Part shown: positions 52,670-61,948 of the stretch, piece after piece
How the letters are laid out: each line of letters opens with the position of its first letter
Position numbering within the stretch: the first letter of the stretch is position 1
Assembly: GCF_019636135.1 (NCBI RefSeq)
Contig: NZ_JAHBYD010000013.1
Coordinates: 1-64,000, forward strand
Reading direction: 5' to 3'
Source: Phenylobacterium sp.
GTDB taxonomy: Bacteria; Pseudomonadota; Alphaproteobacteria; Caulobacterales; Caulobacteraceae
Length of the DNA: 64,000 bases
Translations under genes and position numbers: made by a program
The notes under the pieces: generated by a model
What the model was told of the DNA's origin: nothing
Database searches by the model: none
Seen by the model: only the letters and a program-made list of their open reading frames with translations

Positions 52670-53539
52670 ATGCTCAGCCGCGCCGTCGCATATGGCCTGG
52701 ACCTGCAGTTCCCCGCGCAGGACTCCGCGATCGGCGATTCGCTGATGCGGTACGGCGAATTCGCGCGCTGCATCGCCGACTTCCTGATCGACCATGCCGT
52801 CGAGGAGACGGGCGTCCTGATCGACGCCGGCGCCAACATCGGGTCCATCGGACTGCCCTTCGCCAAGGCCCGGCCGGGCTGGCAGGTGAAGGCCATCGAG
52901 GCGCATGGCGGTCTCGCCCACGTCCTGACCGTCAACGCCGCCCGCAACCTCCTGTCGAACGTCTTCGTGGTGCGCGCGGCCGCCGGGGGGACCTCCGGCG
53001 AGGTCGATTTCCCCAATCCGCCGCTCATCGGCGAGCAGAACTACGGCACGCTCAGCATCGCGCGCGCGGGCGAGTTCCCGACCGTGCGGACGCCGATGGT
53101 GACGCTGGACGAGATCGCCCCGCCCGACACCCGGCTGGTGAAGATGGACCTGGAGGGGCACGACCCCGAGGCGCTTCGCGGCGCCCCGCGCCTGCTGCAC
53201 GAGATCCGCCCCGTCTGGCTCATCGAGGCGGCGATCAATCACCCGCAGGCGACGGGCGCGGTGATCCAGACCATGCTGCTCGCCGGATACTCGGTGTACT
53301 GGTTCTACGCGCCCTTCGTGTCGCTCGAGGCGCGCCGCGCGCGGGGCGAGGAGGTCGGAGGCGCCGAGAGCTGGAAGCCGCTCACGCTCGGCGACGCCAA
53401 CATCGTGGCGCTTCCGCCGGGAACGCCCAACGCCTGGCGGCTCCCCGAGGTGAAGTCGGCCACCGACAAGCGGCCCGGCTTCACCGCTGCCTACCCCTAC
53501 CTGCAGCGCTACGGCTTCCAAGATGCGGCGGCCGGCTAG
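52670..53539 (+). CDS. FkbM family methyltransferase
   Basis: A 289 aa SAM-dependent methyltransferase. Motif I reads GVLIDAGANIGSIGLPFAKA (about residues 46-65), and LVKMDLEGHDPEALRGAP near residue 160 is the FkbM motif. The family O-methylates sugars or lipids. Its stop shares CTAG with the stop of the convergent MATE gene. Confidence 0.88.
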   Translation: MLSRAVAYGLDLQFPAQDSAIGDSLMRYGEFARCIADFLIDHAVEETGVLIDAGANIGSIGLPFAKARPGWQVKAIEAHGGLAHVLTVNAARNLLSNVFVVRAAAGGTSGEVDFPNPPLIGEQNYGTLSIARAGEFPTVRTPMVTLDEIAPPDTRLVKMDLEGHDPEALRGAPRLLHEIRPVWLIEAAINHPQATGAVIQTMLLAGYSVYWFYAPFVSLEARRARGEEVGGAESWKPLTLGDANIVALPPGTPNAWRLPEVKSATDKRPGFTAAYPYLQRYGFQDAAAG

Positions 53540-54912
53540 AGCACTCGCCGGCTCAGCATCCAGAACCGTCCCAGCAGCAGCCCGCCCGACAGGAAGCTCG
53601 CGGCGATCACCGCCCAGGTCATGCCCATGACGCCCATCCCCATCGGGATGGCCAGCCACCAGGCCAGCGGCATCATCACCAGGATGTAGCTCGTCAGGTG
53701 CGTGGCGGTGGGCAGCCAGACGTCGCCGCGGGCCCGCAGCGACTGCGCCGTCACCACCTGCAGCGCGTCGGGCGCATAGAACAGGCACGAGAGCACCAGC
53801 GCCGGGATCGCCATCGCCAGCGTCGCCGCGTCGGTCGTATAGGCGCCGGCGATCAGGCCGGCGCTGGGCCAGATGGCCAGCGACACGGCCACCCCGAACG
53901 CGAAGGTCACCGCGAACGAGACCGCGCCCGCCCGCGTCACGCCCGCCGGATCGCGCGCGCCATAGGCCTTGCCCACCAGCACCGCCGCGCCGGTCGCCAG
54001 GCCCAGCGGGACCATGAAGACGATCGCGGCCACGTTCAGCACCACCGTCCAGGCGGCCACGGCCAGGGCGCCGATCCAGCCTGCGATGACGTTCAGGCTC
54101 GCGAAGGCGGCCACCTCGAAGAAGTTCGAGACGCCCGCGCCGTAGCCGATCCGCCGCTGCTCGATCTCGGCCGGGCGGTCGCGCTCGGGCCGGTCGAACA
54201 CCCCCAGCGCCCGCGCCTCGGCCATCCGCAGGATGAAGGCCACGCTGACCAGCGCCAGGAACGTCCGCGCCCCCGTCGTCGCCCAGGCCCCGCCGACCGC
54301 GCCCATGGCGGGCAGCCCGAACGTGCCCGGCACCAGCAGCAGGTTCAGCCCCAGGTTCACGACGTTGGCCGCCCACATGAACCACGCCGCCGGCCCGGGC
54401 CGCGACAGCCCCTCCAGCCAGAAGGCGCACGCCACGCTGATCGCATAGCCGGGCAGCGACAGCGAGAAGACCAGCAGCACCCGGCTCGCGCCGTCCGCCA
54501 GGTCCCCGTCCAGGCCGATGACGTGCATCAGGGGCGGACCGCCGACGGCCAGGACGACGGTCGAGGCCAGCCCCAGCGCCGTCGCGTAGACGATCCCGCG
54601 CCGGAGCACCGCGCCGGTCAGGTCGCGCCGCCCCTCCCCGATCCGCCGCGCGGTCATCACCTGGATGCCGGCCAGCAGGCCCACCACCGCGGTCAGCACC
54701 ACGCTGGTCGGCGCCCAGCCCAGGGCGTGGTAGCCGAGCTCCTTCGCCGAGAACCGGCCGACCACGATCGCGTCGACCAGCCCCATCGCCATGATGCCCA
54801 GGCGGGCGAGCACGACCGGCCCCGAGAGCTTCAGGAGCGTGTCGAGGTCGGTGCGGACGGGGCTCCTGCGCCCGCGAGCGTCCGCAGGCGCCTGGCCCGC
54901 GGAACGGTCCAT
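53536..54912 (-). CDS. MATE family efflux transporter
   Basis: A 458 aa transporter with about twelve hydrophobic segments. The first is LLKLSGPVVLARLGIMAMGLVD-like (start of the MATE N-lobe), followed by VSNFFEVAAFASLNVIAGW and VVNLGLNLLLVPGTFGLP later. It exports cationic drugs or metabolites by proton or sodium exchange. Isolated; no regulator next to it. Confidence 0.9.
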   Translation of the reverse strand: MDRSAGQAPADARGRRSPVRTDLDTLLKLSGPVVLARLGIMAMGLVDAIVVGRFSAKELGYHALGWAPTSVVLTAVVGLLAGIQVMTARRIGEGRRDLTGAVLRRGIVYATALGLASTVVLAVGGPPLMHVIGLDGDLADGASRVLLVFSLSLPGYAISVACAFWLEGLSRPGPAAWFMWAANVVNLGLNLLLVPGTFGLPAMGAVGGAWATTGARTFLALVSVAFILRMAEARALGVFDRPERDRPAEIEQRRIGYGAGVSNFFEVAAFASLNVIAGWIGALAVAAWTVVLNVAAIVFMVPLGLATGAAVLVGKAYGARDPAGVTRAGAVSFAVTFAFGVAVSLAIWPSAGLIAGAYTTDAATLAMAIPALVLSCLFYAPDALQVVTAQSLRARGDVWLPTATHLTSYILVMMPLAWWLAIPMGMGVMGMTWAVIAASFLSGGLLLGRFWMLSRRVL

Positions 54913-55254
54913 GGCGGTGAAGCTCGGGTTTTCAAAGAGGCGCGGACACTGGCGCCCGCGTCAAAAACAGGCAAGGCCGGCGTCGCCGCCGTTAACCTTT
55001 GCCGTGCGTCGTGGCCCGGAAGGCACAGGCCGGCGGCGCCTCACCTCCCCCCGCGAAGCGGCGGGAGGCGGACCGTTCGCCGAGCGTAGCGAAGAGCGAA
55101 TGGTGGAGGGGGCGAGCCTCAAGCTCGGCTAGTCGATCGGCCGCCGCGGACGCGGTGGAGGAGGCTCGCCCCCTCCACCACCCGCTCTACGCCCGGCTTG
55201 CGCCGGGCTCGGCGTGCGGTCCCCCTCCCGCCGTCGCTGTCGCGACGGGGGAGG
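54913..55254. other. Gene-free region between MATE gene and DAHP synthase gene
   Basis: 342 bp. The left 130 bp are the upstream region of the MATE gene and the right 210 bp are the inverted repeat at 55043-55257. No gene is seen. Confidence 0.65.
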
Positions 55255-55257
55255 TCA
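55043..55257. repeat. Large inverted repeat upstream of DAHP synthase stop
   Basis: Inner arms GGTGGAGGGGGCGAGCC (55102-55118) and GGCTCGCCCCCTCCACC (55163-55179) are perfect 17-bp complements; outer parts carry CCTCCCCCCGCG..GCGGGAGG-type hairpins on both sides. The right end overlaps the stop codon of the gene at 55255. A different family from the CCCTCCCC repeats. Confidence 0.85.
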
Positions 55258-56634
55258 GAACGCCTGGGCGATCCGTTGCTGGAGGTCGACGCGCTCGTCC
55301 TTCAGCTTCTCGGCGACCAGGAACGCCAGCTCCAGCGCCTGCTCACCGTTCAGCCGCGGGTCGCAGTGGGTGTGGTAGCGGTCGGCGAGGTCGCCTTCGC
55401 TCAGCGCCCGCGCGCCGCCCAGGCACTCGGTGACGTTCTGGCCGGTCATCTCGAGATGCACGCCGCCGGGATGGGTCCCCTCGGCCTTGCAGAGGTCGAT
55501 GAACGACTTCACCTCCGACAGGATCCGGTCGAACGGCCGGGTCTTGTAGCCGGTGTTGGCCGTCAGCGTGTTGCCGTGCATCGGGTCGATCGCCCACACC
55601 ACGTTCGCGCCCTTGGTCGCCTTCAGCAGCGCCGGCAGCCGGCCCTCGATCTTGTCGTAGCCGAAGCGGCCGTAGAGCGTGAGCCGGCCGGCCTCGTTCT
55701 TCGGGTTCAGCACGTCGATGAGCTTCAGGAGTTCGTCCGGCTCCAGCGTCGGGCCGACCTTCACGCCGATCGGGTTCCTGATGCCGCGGAAGTATTCCAC
55801 GTGCGCCCCGTCGAGCTGGCGCGTGCGCTCGCCGATCCACAGCAGGTGCGCCGAGGTGTCGTACCACTCGCCCGAGGTGCTATCGACCCGGGTCATGGCC
55901 TCCTCGTAGCCCAAGAGCAGGCCCTCGTGGCTGGTGAAGAAGTCCACCTGGTGGATGGTCGGGTGCGTCTGGGCGTTGATGCCCAGGGCCTCCATGAAGC
56001 TCAGGCTCTCCGAGATCTTGTCGCCGAGCTCGCGGTATCGCGCGCCCTGCGGGCTGTCGGCCACGAAGCCCAGGGTCCAGCGGTGGATGTTGTAGAGGTC
56101 GGCATAGCCGCCGCCCGCGAAGGCGCGCAGCAGGTTCAGCGTCGCCGCCGACTGCGAGTAGGCCTGGATCAGCCGCTGCGGATCGGGCGTGCGGCTTTCC
56201 GGCGTGAAGTCCATGCCGTTGATATTGTCGCCGCGGTAGCTGGGCAGCTCGACGCCGTCGATGGTCTCGACGGGCGACGAGCGCGGCTTGCCGAACTGGC
56301 CGGCCATGCGGCCCACCTTCACCACGGGCTTGCCGCCGGCGAAGGTCAGCACCACCGCCATCTGCAGGATCAGGCGGAAGGTGTCGCGGATGTTGTCGGC
56401 CGCGAATTCCTTGAAGCTCTCGGCGCAGTCGCCGCCCTGCAGCAGGAACGCCTTGCCCTCGACCACGTCGGCCAGCGCCGCCTTCAGGCGTCGCGCCTCG
56501 CCCGCGAACACCAGCGGGGGCATCTTGCGAAGGGTGGTCTCGACCCGCGAGAGCTCAGCCATGTCCGGGTAGTCGGACGGGATGTGCTTGGCGGGTTTTC
56601 CTCTCCAGGATGCAGGCGTCCAGTGTTCCGTCAT
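55255..56634 (-). CDS. Class II 3-deoxy-7-phosphoheptulonate (DAHP) synthase
   Basis: A 459 aa enzyme that makes DAHP from phosphoenolpyruvate and erythrose 4-phosphate, the first step of aromatic synthesis. It is the plant-like class II type: [20 protein letters not shown] with the metal cysteine (about residues 60-79), [18 protein letters not shown] (about 107-124), and [14 protein letters not shown] ([20 protein letters not shown]). The C-terminal helix and length are normal. Confidence 0.95.
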   Translation of the reverse strand: MTEHWTPASWRGKPAKHIPSDYPDMAELSRVETTLRKMPPLVFAGEARRLKAALADVVEGKAFLLQGGDCAESFKEFAADNIRDTFRLILQMAVVLTFAGGKPVVKVGRMAGQFGKPRSSPVETIDGVELPSYRGDNINGMDFTPESRTPDPQRLIQAYSQSAATLNLLRAFAGGGYADLYNIHRWTLGFVADSPQGARYRELGDKISESLSFMEALGINAQTHPTIHQVDFFTSHEGLLLGYEEAMTRVDSTSGEWYDTSAHLLWIGERTRQLDGAHVEYFRGIRNPIGVKVGPTLEPDELLKLIDVLNPKNEAGRLTLYGRFGYDKIEGRLPALLKATKGANVVWAIDPMHGNTLTANTGYKTRPFDRILSEVKSFIDLCKAEGTHPGGVHLEMTGQNVTECLGGARALSEGDLADRYHTHCDPRLNGEQALELAFLVAEKLKDERVDLQQRIAQAF

Positions 56635-56712
56635 GGGTCTTGCTCGATAACCGCCGGCTTTGGCGGGCCGGGCGTTTTACCCACATTGCGCCGAAGCGTC
56701 ACCCTTTGCCGC

Positions 56713-57885
56713 TCAACTGCGGCGTTCGGCGTCTTCCGCGTCGGCCAGGGCCGCGATGACGGCGGCCAGCGCCCCCAGCGCCAGCCACCACTCCTGCCAG
56801 ACCCCGAAGCTGATCAGGCCGAAGAAGAAATAGACCGCCGCCGTGCCCGCCGCCCCCGCCGCCACCAGGGCGCGCTCGTCGCGGGCGATGCGCCGCACGA
56901 CGAACGCCAGGACCAGCGCCGCCAGGATCGCGCCCAGGACGCCCAGCTCCAGCCAGAGCTGCAACGGGCCGTTGTGCGGGTGGAGCTGGATGTGGGGGCT
57001 GAACGCCCGGCTCGCGTCGAGGCCCCAGCCGCGCCAGGGGTGGTCGGCGATGCGCGCGATGGCGTAGCCCCAGTAGCCCACCCGCTGCGCCCAGGACTCC
57101 GGCAGGTGCGCGCCCAGCCCCAGCTTCAGCGCCACGAGGATCAGCAGCGGCATCACCACCACGACCACGGCGGCGACCACCGCCAGCGTCCTGGGCGCCG
57201 TGCGCGGCCAGACCCAGACTGTGATGCCCACCGCCACCGCCAGGCCGACCGCCAGCACCGGCGCGTCCGACAGGAAGTTCTGCGCGAGCAGCGCGGTCCC
57301 GAGCGCCATCGGGATCGCCAGCAGTCCCGATACGCCCGCCCGGGCCCCGCCCGCCGCCGCGATGGGCCACAGCAGCGCCAGCACGAAGCTGCCCTGGGCG
57401 ATGTTCTTGCGGCCCAGGTCGGGCCGGATCGGATCATGGATGGCGTCGCGCAGCGCGCGGTAGACGGCGGCGCCCGTTAGCCCCTCGACGATCAGCAGCA
57501 CGCCGTACGCCGCCAGTCCCCAGGCGAAGACCTTGAGCGCCAGGCGCCGCTGCGCCGGCGCCGCGCGGCGCGCGCCCTGCCACGCCGACCAGTAGAGCGC
57601 CACCTGCGCCGCCAGCTTCAGCGCGACGCTGTCTTGCAGCCCGGTCGCCCTGTGCGGCGTCCAGAAGGTCGAGGCGGCCGCCCAGGCGACGGCCGCGAGC
57701 AGCAGGATCGCCAGCGGCCGGTCGCGTTCGGTCACCCTGAGCGCCGGCAGGCAGAGCAGCCCCGCCAGCGCCACCAGCGGCGCGAAGCCCAGGGGTCCCA
57801 GCCAGGCGAGCAGCGGCGTCAGCGCCGCGGCGCCCACGAGCACCCAGCCGCACCAAGCTCCCAGCCGGTCGCCCGTCTCCGTCAT
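56713..57885 (-). CDS. O-antigen ligase family membrane protein
   Basis: A 390 aa protein with about ten to eleven hydrophobic segments. The periplasmic loop motif near residue 295-330 (AFSPHIQLHPHNGPLQLWLE, LGVLGAILAALVLAF) contains HPHNGPLQLWLELG, typical of the WaaL/Wzy_C family. Members ligate or polymerise surface glycans. No O-antigen cluster is adjacent, so the glycan is unknown. Confidence 0.88.
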   Translation of the reverse strand: MTETGDRLGAWCGWVLVGAAALTPLLAWLGPLGFAPLVALAGLLCLPALRVTERDRPLAILLLAAVAWAAASTFWTPHRATGLQDSVALKLAAQVALYWSAWQGARRAAPAQRRLALKVFAWGLAAYGVLLIVEGLTGAAVYRALRDAIHDPIRPDLGRKNIAQGSFVLALLWPIAAAGGARAGVSGLLAIPMALGTALLAQNFLSDAPVLAVGLAVAVGITVWVWPRTAPRTLAVVAAVVVVVMPLLILVALKLGLGAHLPESWAQRVGYWGYAIARIADHPWRGWGLDASRAFSPHIQLHPHNGPLQLWLELGVLGAILAALVLAFVVRRIARDERALVAAGAAGTAAVYFFFGLISFGVWQEWWLALGALAAVIAALADAEDAERRS

Positions 57886-57913
57886 CGCGCCCCTGATAGG
57901 CGGCTTCGCGGCG

Positions 57914-59296
57914 CTAGGCCACCTGTCCCAGCGCCGGCGGGGCGTACTTCTCGCGCATGGTCACCAGTTCCTCGGCCAGCGTCGGGTGGACCGCGCAGGT
58001 CGAGTCCCACTGCGGCTTGGTCACGCCCATCTTCAGCGCGATCGCCGCCATCTGGATGATCTCGCCGGCGTCCGGCGCCACGACGTGGCAGCCCAGGATG
58101 CGCTCGGTCCCGCATTCCACCACCAGCTTGATCAGCGCCCGCTGCTGGCCGCCGTAGAAGGTCTCCTTCATCGGCCGGAACTTGGAGAGGTAGATGTCGA
58201 CCTTGCCGTAGCGGTGCCGCGCGTCGGCCTCCGACAGGCCCACCGAGCCGATCTGCGGCTGGGTGAAGACGGCCGACGCCACCATCTCGTGGTCGAACGT
58301 CATCGGCGTGCCGTGGAACTCGGTGCGGGCGAAGGACTCGCCCTCGCGGATCGCCACCGGCGTCAGGTTGATGCGGTCGGTGACGTCGCCTACGGCCCAG
58401 ATGTTGTCGACGTTCGAGCGCGAGAATTCGTCCACCTTCACCGCCCCGTTGGCGGCCAGCTCGACGCCGGCGGCCTCCAGGCCCAGCCCCTCGGTGTAGG
58501 GCTCGCGGCCCGTGGCGAACATGACCACGTCGCTCTCGCAGCTATGGCCGGTGTCGAAGTGGTTCACGATCCCCGTGGCGGTCTTCTCCAGCTTGGTGTG
58601 CTGGCAGCCCAGCAGGATCCTGATCCCCGCCTGCTCCATCTCCTCGGCGATGTGCGCACGGATGTCGTCGTCGAAGCCGCGCAGCACGTTGGGGCCGCGA
58701 TGGACCACCGTGGTGTCCACGCCCAGGCCCTTGAAGATGCCCGCGAATTCCAGCGCGATGTAGCCGCCGCCGGCGATGACGATCCGCTTCGGCAGCTCGG
58801 CCAGGTGGAAGGCCTCGTTGGAGGTGATGGCGTGCTCGACGCCCTCCAGTTCCTTCGGCATCCAGGGCCGCCCGCCGGTGGCGATCAGGATCTTCTTCGC
58901 CGTGACCGTCCGCTCGCCCTCGATCCCGACGGTGTGGCGGTCCTTCAGCACCGCCTTGCCGTGGAACAGCTCGGCGCCGGCGTTCTGCAGGTTTCGGACG
59001 TAGATGCCGGAAAGCCGGGCGATCTCCTTGTCCTTGGCCATCAGGAACGTAGGCCAGTCGAAGCGCGTGTCGCCGATCTCCCAGCCGTAGCCGCGGGCGG
59101 TATCGAAATGCTTCGAATATTCCGAGGCGTAGACCATGAACTTCTTGGGCACGCAGCCGCGGATCACGCAGGTGCCGCCGACGCGGTGCTCCTCGGCCAC
59201 CGCCACCTTGGCGCCGGCGACCGCCGCCACCCGGGCCGCGCGCACGCCGCCCGATCCGGCGCCCAGGACGAAGAGGTCGTAATCGTAGTCCGCCAC
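57914..59296 (-). CDS. gor: Glutathione-disulfide reductase
   Basis: A 460 aa flavoenzyme that reduces glutathione disulfide with NADPH. FAD site is FVLGAGSGGVRAARVA (residues 9-24) and the redox pair is C43 and C48 in GGTCVIRGCVPKKFM. NADP region includes RIVIAGGGYIALEFAGIF, and HPTLAEELVTMREKYA at the C-terminus is the dimer interface with the catalytic histidine. It follows rpiA by 10 bp. Together with the glutathione peroxidase gene it supports glutathione-based redox control. Confidence 0.95.
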   Translation of the reverse strand: MADYDYDLFVLGAGSGGVRAARVAAVAGAKVAVAEEHRVGGTCVIRGCVPKKFMVYASEYSKHFDTARGYGWEIGDTRFDWPTFLMAKDKEIARLSGIYVRNLQNAGAELFHGKAVLKDRHTVGIEGERTVTAKKILIATGGRPWMPKELEGVEHAITSNEAFHLAELPKRIVIAGGGYIALEFAGIFKGLGVDTTVVHRGPNVLRGFDDDIRAHIAEEMEQAGIRILLGCQHTKLEKTATGIVNHFDTGHSCESDVVMFATGREPYTEGLGLEAAGVELAANGAVKVDEFSRSNVDNIWAVGDVTDRINLTPVAIREGESFARTEFHGTPMTFDHEMVASAVFTQPQIGSVGLSEADARHRYGKVDIYLSKFRPMKETFYGGQQRALIKLVVECGTERILGCHVVAPDAGEIIQMAAIALKMGVTKPQWDSTCAVHPTLAEELVTMREKYAPPALGQVA

Positions 59297-59306
59297 CTGG
59301 CGTCTC

Positions 59307-59990
59307 CTAAGGTTCCAGCTCGACGATACCGCTCGCCGTGCCGATCAGGGCCCTGTCGGCCAGGTCGAGGAAGAGGCCGTGGTCGACCACGCCGGTGACG
59401 CTCTTCAGCGCCGCCGCCAGGGCCGCCGGCTCCTCGATCCGCCCGCAGGGCGCGTCATAGATAAGGTTGCCGCCGTCGGTTCTCACCGGCTGGCCGTCCT
59501 TGCGGCGCAGGCTGGGCACGACGCCGAGGTCGAACTCGGCCAGCACGTCGCAGATGCGGGCCTGCACGGTCCTGTGCCCGAACGCGACCACCTCGATCGG
59601 CAGGGCGAACTTCCCCAGCGTTTCCACACGCTTGGCGGCGTCGGCGATCACGACGCACGACTTCGAGGCCTCCCACACCAGCTTTTCGCGCAGCAGCGCT
59701 CCGCCGCCGCCCTTGATCAGCGACAGCCCCGGCCCGATCTCGTCGGCGCCGTCGACGGTGAGGTCGATGCCCCGGGTCTCGCCCAGTTCGCCCAGCCGGA
59801 CGCCCAGGCCCGACGCCAGGTCCGCCGTCGCCTGCGAGGTCGGCACGCCCACGATGTCCAGCCTCCGCGCCGCCAGGGCGCGCACGAACCAGGCCGCCGT
59901 CGACCCGGTGCCCAGGCCCACCACCATGCCGCTCTCGACGAGCGCCGCGGCGGCCTCGCCGGCCGCGCGCTTCTGGGCGTCAGCGTCCAC
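59307..59990 (-). CDS. rpiA: Ribose-5-phosphate isomerase A
   Basis: A 227 aa enzyme interconverting ribose 5-phosphate and ribulose 5-phosphate. Signatures are MVVGLGTGSTAAWFVRALAA (about residues 22-41), DLTVDGADEIGPGLSLIKGG (about 75-94) and AALLREKLVWEASK-type. The start codon is GTG at 59990 with GGGGAGGG from a repeat just upstream. It is probably in one operon with gor. Confidence 0.95.
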   Translation of the reverse strand: MDADAQKRAAGEAAAALVESGMVVGLGTGSTAAWFVRALAARRLDIVGVPTSQATADLASGLGVRLGELGETRGIDLTVDGADEIGPGLSLIKGGGGALLREKLVWEASKSCVVIADAAKRVETLGKFALPIEVVAFGHRTVQARICDVLAEFDLGVVPSLRRKDGQPVRTDGGNLIYDAPCGRIEEPAALAAALKSVTGVVDHGLFLDLADRALIGTASGIVELEP

Positions 59991-60002
59991 TCATCCCTCC
60001 CC
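59991..60002 (-). promoter_or_regulatory. Ribosome binding site of rpiA supplied by a repeat
   Basis: On the minus strand GGAGGG is followed by ATGA and then the GTG start at 59990. An ATG overlapping the spacer is in another frame and leads to an early stop, so GTG is the proper start. Confidence 0.55.
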
Positions 60003-60472
60003 TTCAGGGCAGGGCAATCGCATATGGCATGTAGGCGGCTTGTCCGCCCGATTCATGAACCGCAGAGATCGCGGAGATGCGCAGAGAAGCTCTTCCACGA
60101 TTGTCATCCCGGTTTCGCCGCAGGCGAAGACCGGGACCCAACCATCCGGTGCTCTGAGGTTGTTATCTGGCCCCGCTCGCCGGGGGCCGGCCCCCAACCA
60201 TCGACGCACCGGAGGGTTGGGTCCCGGTCTTGGGCTACGCCCAAACCGGGATGACAAACGGGGAAAGCCTCCGCGTATCTCCGCGATCTCTGCGGTTTGA
60301 CTGACGGCCTTTCGGCCGCCCACAAGCCATATGCGATTGCCCTCCCCTTCAGGGGAGGGACAGGCGCCACAGGCGCCAGGGTGGGGAAAACCAGGCCAGG
60401 GCGAGGAGGATCGAGGTCTCCCCACCCTGCTCGCCTGCGGCGAGCTTTCCCTCCCCTGAAGGGGAGGGATGA
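59993..60472. repeat. Composite repeat block between rpiA and glmU
   Basis: About 480 bp composed only of repeat modules: a half CCCTCCCC arm (59993-60014), the 98-bp unit inverted relative to window bases 1-100 (60005-60103), the GTCATCCCGG inverted repeat (60103-60255), a partial copy of the 98-bp unit (60259-60345), and a full CCCTCCCC pair with arms 60340-60391 and 60416-60470. The right arm second hairpin is GCTCGCC-TGC-GGCGAGC. No gene is seen. Confidence 0.88.
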
Positions 60473-60484
60473 GTGCGCGTCCGC

Positions 60485-61837
60485 TCATTTGCCCTTCGCC
60501 TTCCTCGCGCCCATGACCTCGCGGAAACGCGCCGCCCAGCCGGCCTTCTCCACCTGCTGGCCGCGACCGAGCGCGAGCGCGTCGGGCGCCACATCCTTTG
60601 TGATCACCGAGCCCGAGCCGGTGTAGGCGCCCGCCCCGATCGTCACCGGCGCCACCAGCGCGGAGTTGGAGCCCACGAAGGCGCCCTCGCCCACGTGGGT
60701 GTCGTATTTGAAGAAGCCGTCGTAGTTGCAGAAGATCGTGCCGGCGCCGATGTTCGCGCCCGCGCCCACGCTGCCGTCGCCCAGATACGAGAGGTGGTTG
60801 GCCTTGGCGCCCCGGCCTACCGCGACCTTCTTCACCTCCACGAAGTTGCCGATGTGGGCGTGCTCGCCGATGTCGGCGCCGGGCCGCAGCCGCGCGTACG
60901 GCCCGATCAGGGCGCCCTCGCGCACCACGCAGCCCTCCAGGTGGCTGAAGGCGCGGATCACCGCGGCCGTCTCCACCTTCACCCCCGGCGCGAAGACCAC
61001 GTAGGGCTCGACCACCGCCCCCGGAGCGACCTGCGTGTCCCAGGCGAAGTAGACGGTGTCCGGCCCCGTCATCTGCACGCCCTCGGCCAGGAAGAACGCC
61101 CGGCGGCGCTTCTGGAACTCGGCCTCGGCCTGGGCGAGCTGCATCGGGGTGTCGGCGCCCATGACCGACGACTCCGGCGCGACGTGCGCGCGGACCATCG
61201 CCTCCTCGTGGACGGCCTCGGCCACGATGTCGGTGAGGAAGTACTCGTTTTTCGGGTTGTCGTTCCTCACGTTGGCGAGCCAGCGGAACAGGTCCGCTCG
61301 CCCCGCCAGGTACATGCCGGCGTTGCAGGTCCTCACCGCCTTCACCTCGTCGCTGGCCTGGCTGGGCTCGACGATGCGCATCACGTGCCCGCCCGCGCCG
61401 CGCAGCACGCGGCCGTAGAGCAGCGGGTCCACCGGCTCGAACGCCATCAGCGCCAGCGCCGCGTCCTTGGCCCGCAGGTTGAACAGCGGCTCCAGGTCCT
61501 GCGCGGTCAGGAGCGGGCAGTCGCCGTTCACCACCAGCACGTCGCCGTCGAAGTCGGCCAGCGCGCCCTTCGCACAGAGCACCGCGTGGCCGGTGCCCTG
61601 CGGCGGGTCCTGCACGACGATGGCGTCTTCGCCCAGCCGCGCCACCACGAGCTCGCGCACCGCCGGGCTGTGATTGCCGACGACCACGTGGATACGCTCG
61701 CACCCGGCCGCCTGCACGGTGTCGATCACGCGGTCCAGCAGGCTGCGCCCGCCCACCGTGTGCAGCACCTTCGGCAACCTGGACTTCATCCGCGTGCCCT
61801 GGCCGGCGGCCATGATCACGGCGGCTCTGGCGGTCAT
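60485..61837 (-). CDS. glmU: Bifunctional GlmU (UDP-GlcNAc synthesis)
   Basis: A 450 aa enzyme with N-terminal pyrophosphorylase and C-terminal acetyltransferase activities, making UDP-N-acetylglucosamine for peptidoglycan and LPS. The nucleotide site is [20 protein letters not shown] (residues 5-24), and [20 protein letters not shown] follows. The C-terminal half shows the left-handed beta helix hexapeptides and [20 protein letters not shown]. Full length. Confidence 0.96.
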   Translation of the reverse strand: MTARAAVIMAAGQGTRMKSRLPKVLHTVGGRSLLDRVIDTVQAAGCERIHVVVGNHSPAVRELVVARLGEDAIVVQDPPQGTGHAVLCAKGALADFDGDVLVVNGDCPLLTAQDLEPLFNLRAKDAALALMAFEPVDPLLYGRVLRGAGGHVMRIVEPSQASDEVKAVRTCNAGMYLAGRADLFRWLANVRNDNPKNEYFLTDIVAEAVHEEAMVRAHVAPESSVMGADTPMQLAQAEAEFQKRRRAFFLAEGVQMTGPDTVYFAWDTQVAPGAVVEPYVVFAPGVKVETAAVIRAFSHLEGCVVREGALIGPYARLRPGADIGEHAHIGNFVEVKKVAVGRGAKANHLSYLGDGSVGAGANIGAGTIFCNYDGFFKYDTHVGEGAFVGSNSALVAPVTIGAGAYTGSGSVITKDVAPDALALGRGQQVEKAGWAARFREVMGARKAKGK

Positions 61838-61948
61838 TCGGCGCTCCCCACGGACAATGCGAGTCTTCGTTCCCCTCCCCGCTTAGCAAGCCTTGTGGCG
61901 GGGCGCGACTAGGGGATAGCGTCCCGGCCTTCTGGTCGGGGAATCTCC

